Program-made: the position numbers and the translations under genes | Shown here: piece after piece, positions 6,758-7,328 of the stretch | How positions within the stretch are numbered: position 1 is the stretch's first letter | Layout of the letters: every line of letters starts with the position of its first letter | NCBI GenBank assembly: GCA_021791235.1 | Contig: JAJYXA010000279.1 | Span: 1 to 7,328 of the forward strand | Source of the DNA: Pseudomonadota bacterium | Lineage (GTDB): Bacteria; Pseudomonadota; Gammaproteobacteria; Burkholderiales; Thiobacillaceae | Direction: 5' to 3' | Length of the DNA: 7,328 nt | Notes under the pieces: model-generated | What the model was told of the DNA's origin: nothing | The model's input: the letters and a program-made list of their open reading frames with translations, nothing else | Database searches by the model: none

Positions 6758-7328
6758 GCGGGGTGTCTCCGGTATTGAATGGCTTCGGCGAGATGCGCTG
6801 TGTTGAGCGCATCGCTACCGGCCAGATCGGCCACGCTGCGTGCCAGCTTGAGCACGCGGTGATAAGCGCGCGCCGACAGGTTCAAGCGTGCAATCGCCTG
6901 CTTGAGCAGGGTTTCCCCGGCCGCATCCAGCCGGCAGAACTGTTCGATTTCCTGCGTCCCGAGCGCGACATTGGATTTGCCCTGGCGTTGCATCTGGCGT
7001 GCACGTGCCGCCTGCACGCGGTCGCGAATGGCGTGGCTGGATTCGCCCGCGCCGGCTTGCATCAGCTCATCCTGCGTCAGCGCCGGCACGTGGATCTGGA
7101 TGTCGATGCGGTCGAGCAGCGGCCCGGAAATGCGTGCGCGGTAGCGCGCAATCTGATCAGGCGTGTCGCGGCAAGCCTGGGTGGGGTGGCCGAGATAGCC
7201 GCAGGGGCAGGGATTCATCGCCGCGACCAGCTGGAAGCGCGCCGGGAAATCGGCCTGCCGCGCCGCGCGCGAAATCGTGATGCGGCCGGTCTCCAAGGGT
7301 TCGCGCAGCACTTCCAGCACCTGCCGTG
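6754..7328 (-). CDS. comM: ComM/YifB-type AAA+ ATPase, C-terminal part (cut by window edge)
   Basis: Only the last 190 codons of a protein that is usually about 500 aa are present; the Walker A and B motifs lie beyond the right edge. The visible part has REPLE near the edge, the FQLVAAMNPCPCGY block with the sensor-1 Asn, the RYRARISGPLLDRID block typical of Mg-chelatase-like ATPases, and the C-terminal helical domain with SARAYHRVLKLARSVADL and the closing AEAIQYR. In Vibrio, ComM is a hexameric helicase that promotes branch migration when taken-up DNA is integrated during natural transformation; the family is widespread also in bacteria not known to be competent. The usual C-x-C after CPCG reads CRD here, so one of four cysteines is missing. 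The stop TGA overlaps the start of the VIT gene. Confidence 0.94.
   Translation of the reverse strand, partial: RQVLEVLREPLETGRITISRAARQADFPARFQLVAAMNPCPCGYLGHPTQACRDTPDQIARYRARISGPLLDRIDIQIHVPALTQDELMQAGAGESSHAIRDRVQAARARQMQRQGKSNVALGTQEIEQFCRLDAAGETLLKQAIARLNLSARAYHRVLKLARSVADLAGSDALNTAHLAEAIQYRRHPA

Noticed and set aside
5622..6812. 396-codon minus-strand open frame over the VIT gene
   Set aside because: It is a shadow frame with Arg/Ala-rich translation; the overlapping frame at 5726-6757 carries the clear VIT motifs.

Overview
The window reads as a stretch of chromosome from a betaproteobacterium, most likely of the Rhodocyclales/Nitrosomonadales/Thiobacillaceae type. This rests on the combination of a PEP-CTERM/exosortase-A type surface protein, a PrsT-type TPR protein, -24/-12 (sigma-54) promoters in front of both, and high-GC housekeeping genes. 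The genus cannot be fixed from the sequence alone.

Layout. Bases 1-1223 (minus) hold the N-terminal 407 codons of cobalamin-dependent methionine synthase (metH), cut by the left edge. A 213-bp divergent intergenic region (1224-1436) carries a near-perfect 22-bp palindrome and a good sigma-54 promoter facing right. Bases 1437-4163 (plus) encode a 908-aa secreted TPR protein of the PrsT family. A 181-bp AT-rich spacer follows, with an imperfect dyad and a second, stronger sigma-54 promoter. Bases 4345-5214 (plus) encode a 289-aa exported protein ending in a textbook PEP-CTERM sorting signal, closed by a strong intrinsic terminator (5243-5274). Bases 5330-5716 (plus) encode a small single-domain rhodanese. 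Convergent to it, only 9 bp away, is a minus-strand pair: comM (YifB-type AAA+ ATPase, cut by the right edge) and a VIT1/CCC1-family membrane transporter with a ferritin-like N-terminus. These two overlap by 4 bp (ATGA).

How the parts fit. The central block 1224-5274 looks like a small PEP-CTERM module: a PrsT-type export/surface-assembly helper and one candidate exosortase substrate. Each has its own GG-N10-GC promoter and an upstream dyad symmetry at a distance typical for an enhancer-binding activator. In PEP-CTERM bacteria that activator is usually PrsR, partner of the kinase PrsK. Neither the exosortase (xrtA/epsH), prsK/prsR nor EPS biosynthesis genes are in the window, so the module appears to be a satellite of a main locus elsewhere. 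The flanking genes (metH, rhodanese, VIT transporter, comM) are ordinary and unrelated in pathway. By eye the central block is less GC-rich than its flanks.

I found no tRNA, rRNA, CRISPR, insertion sequence or convincing riboswitch.
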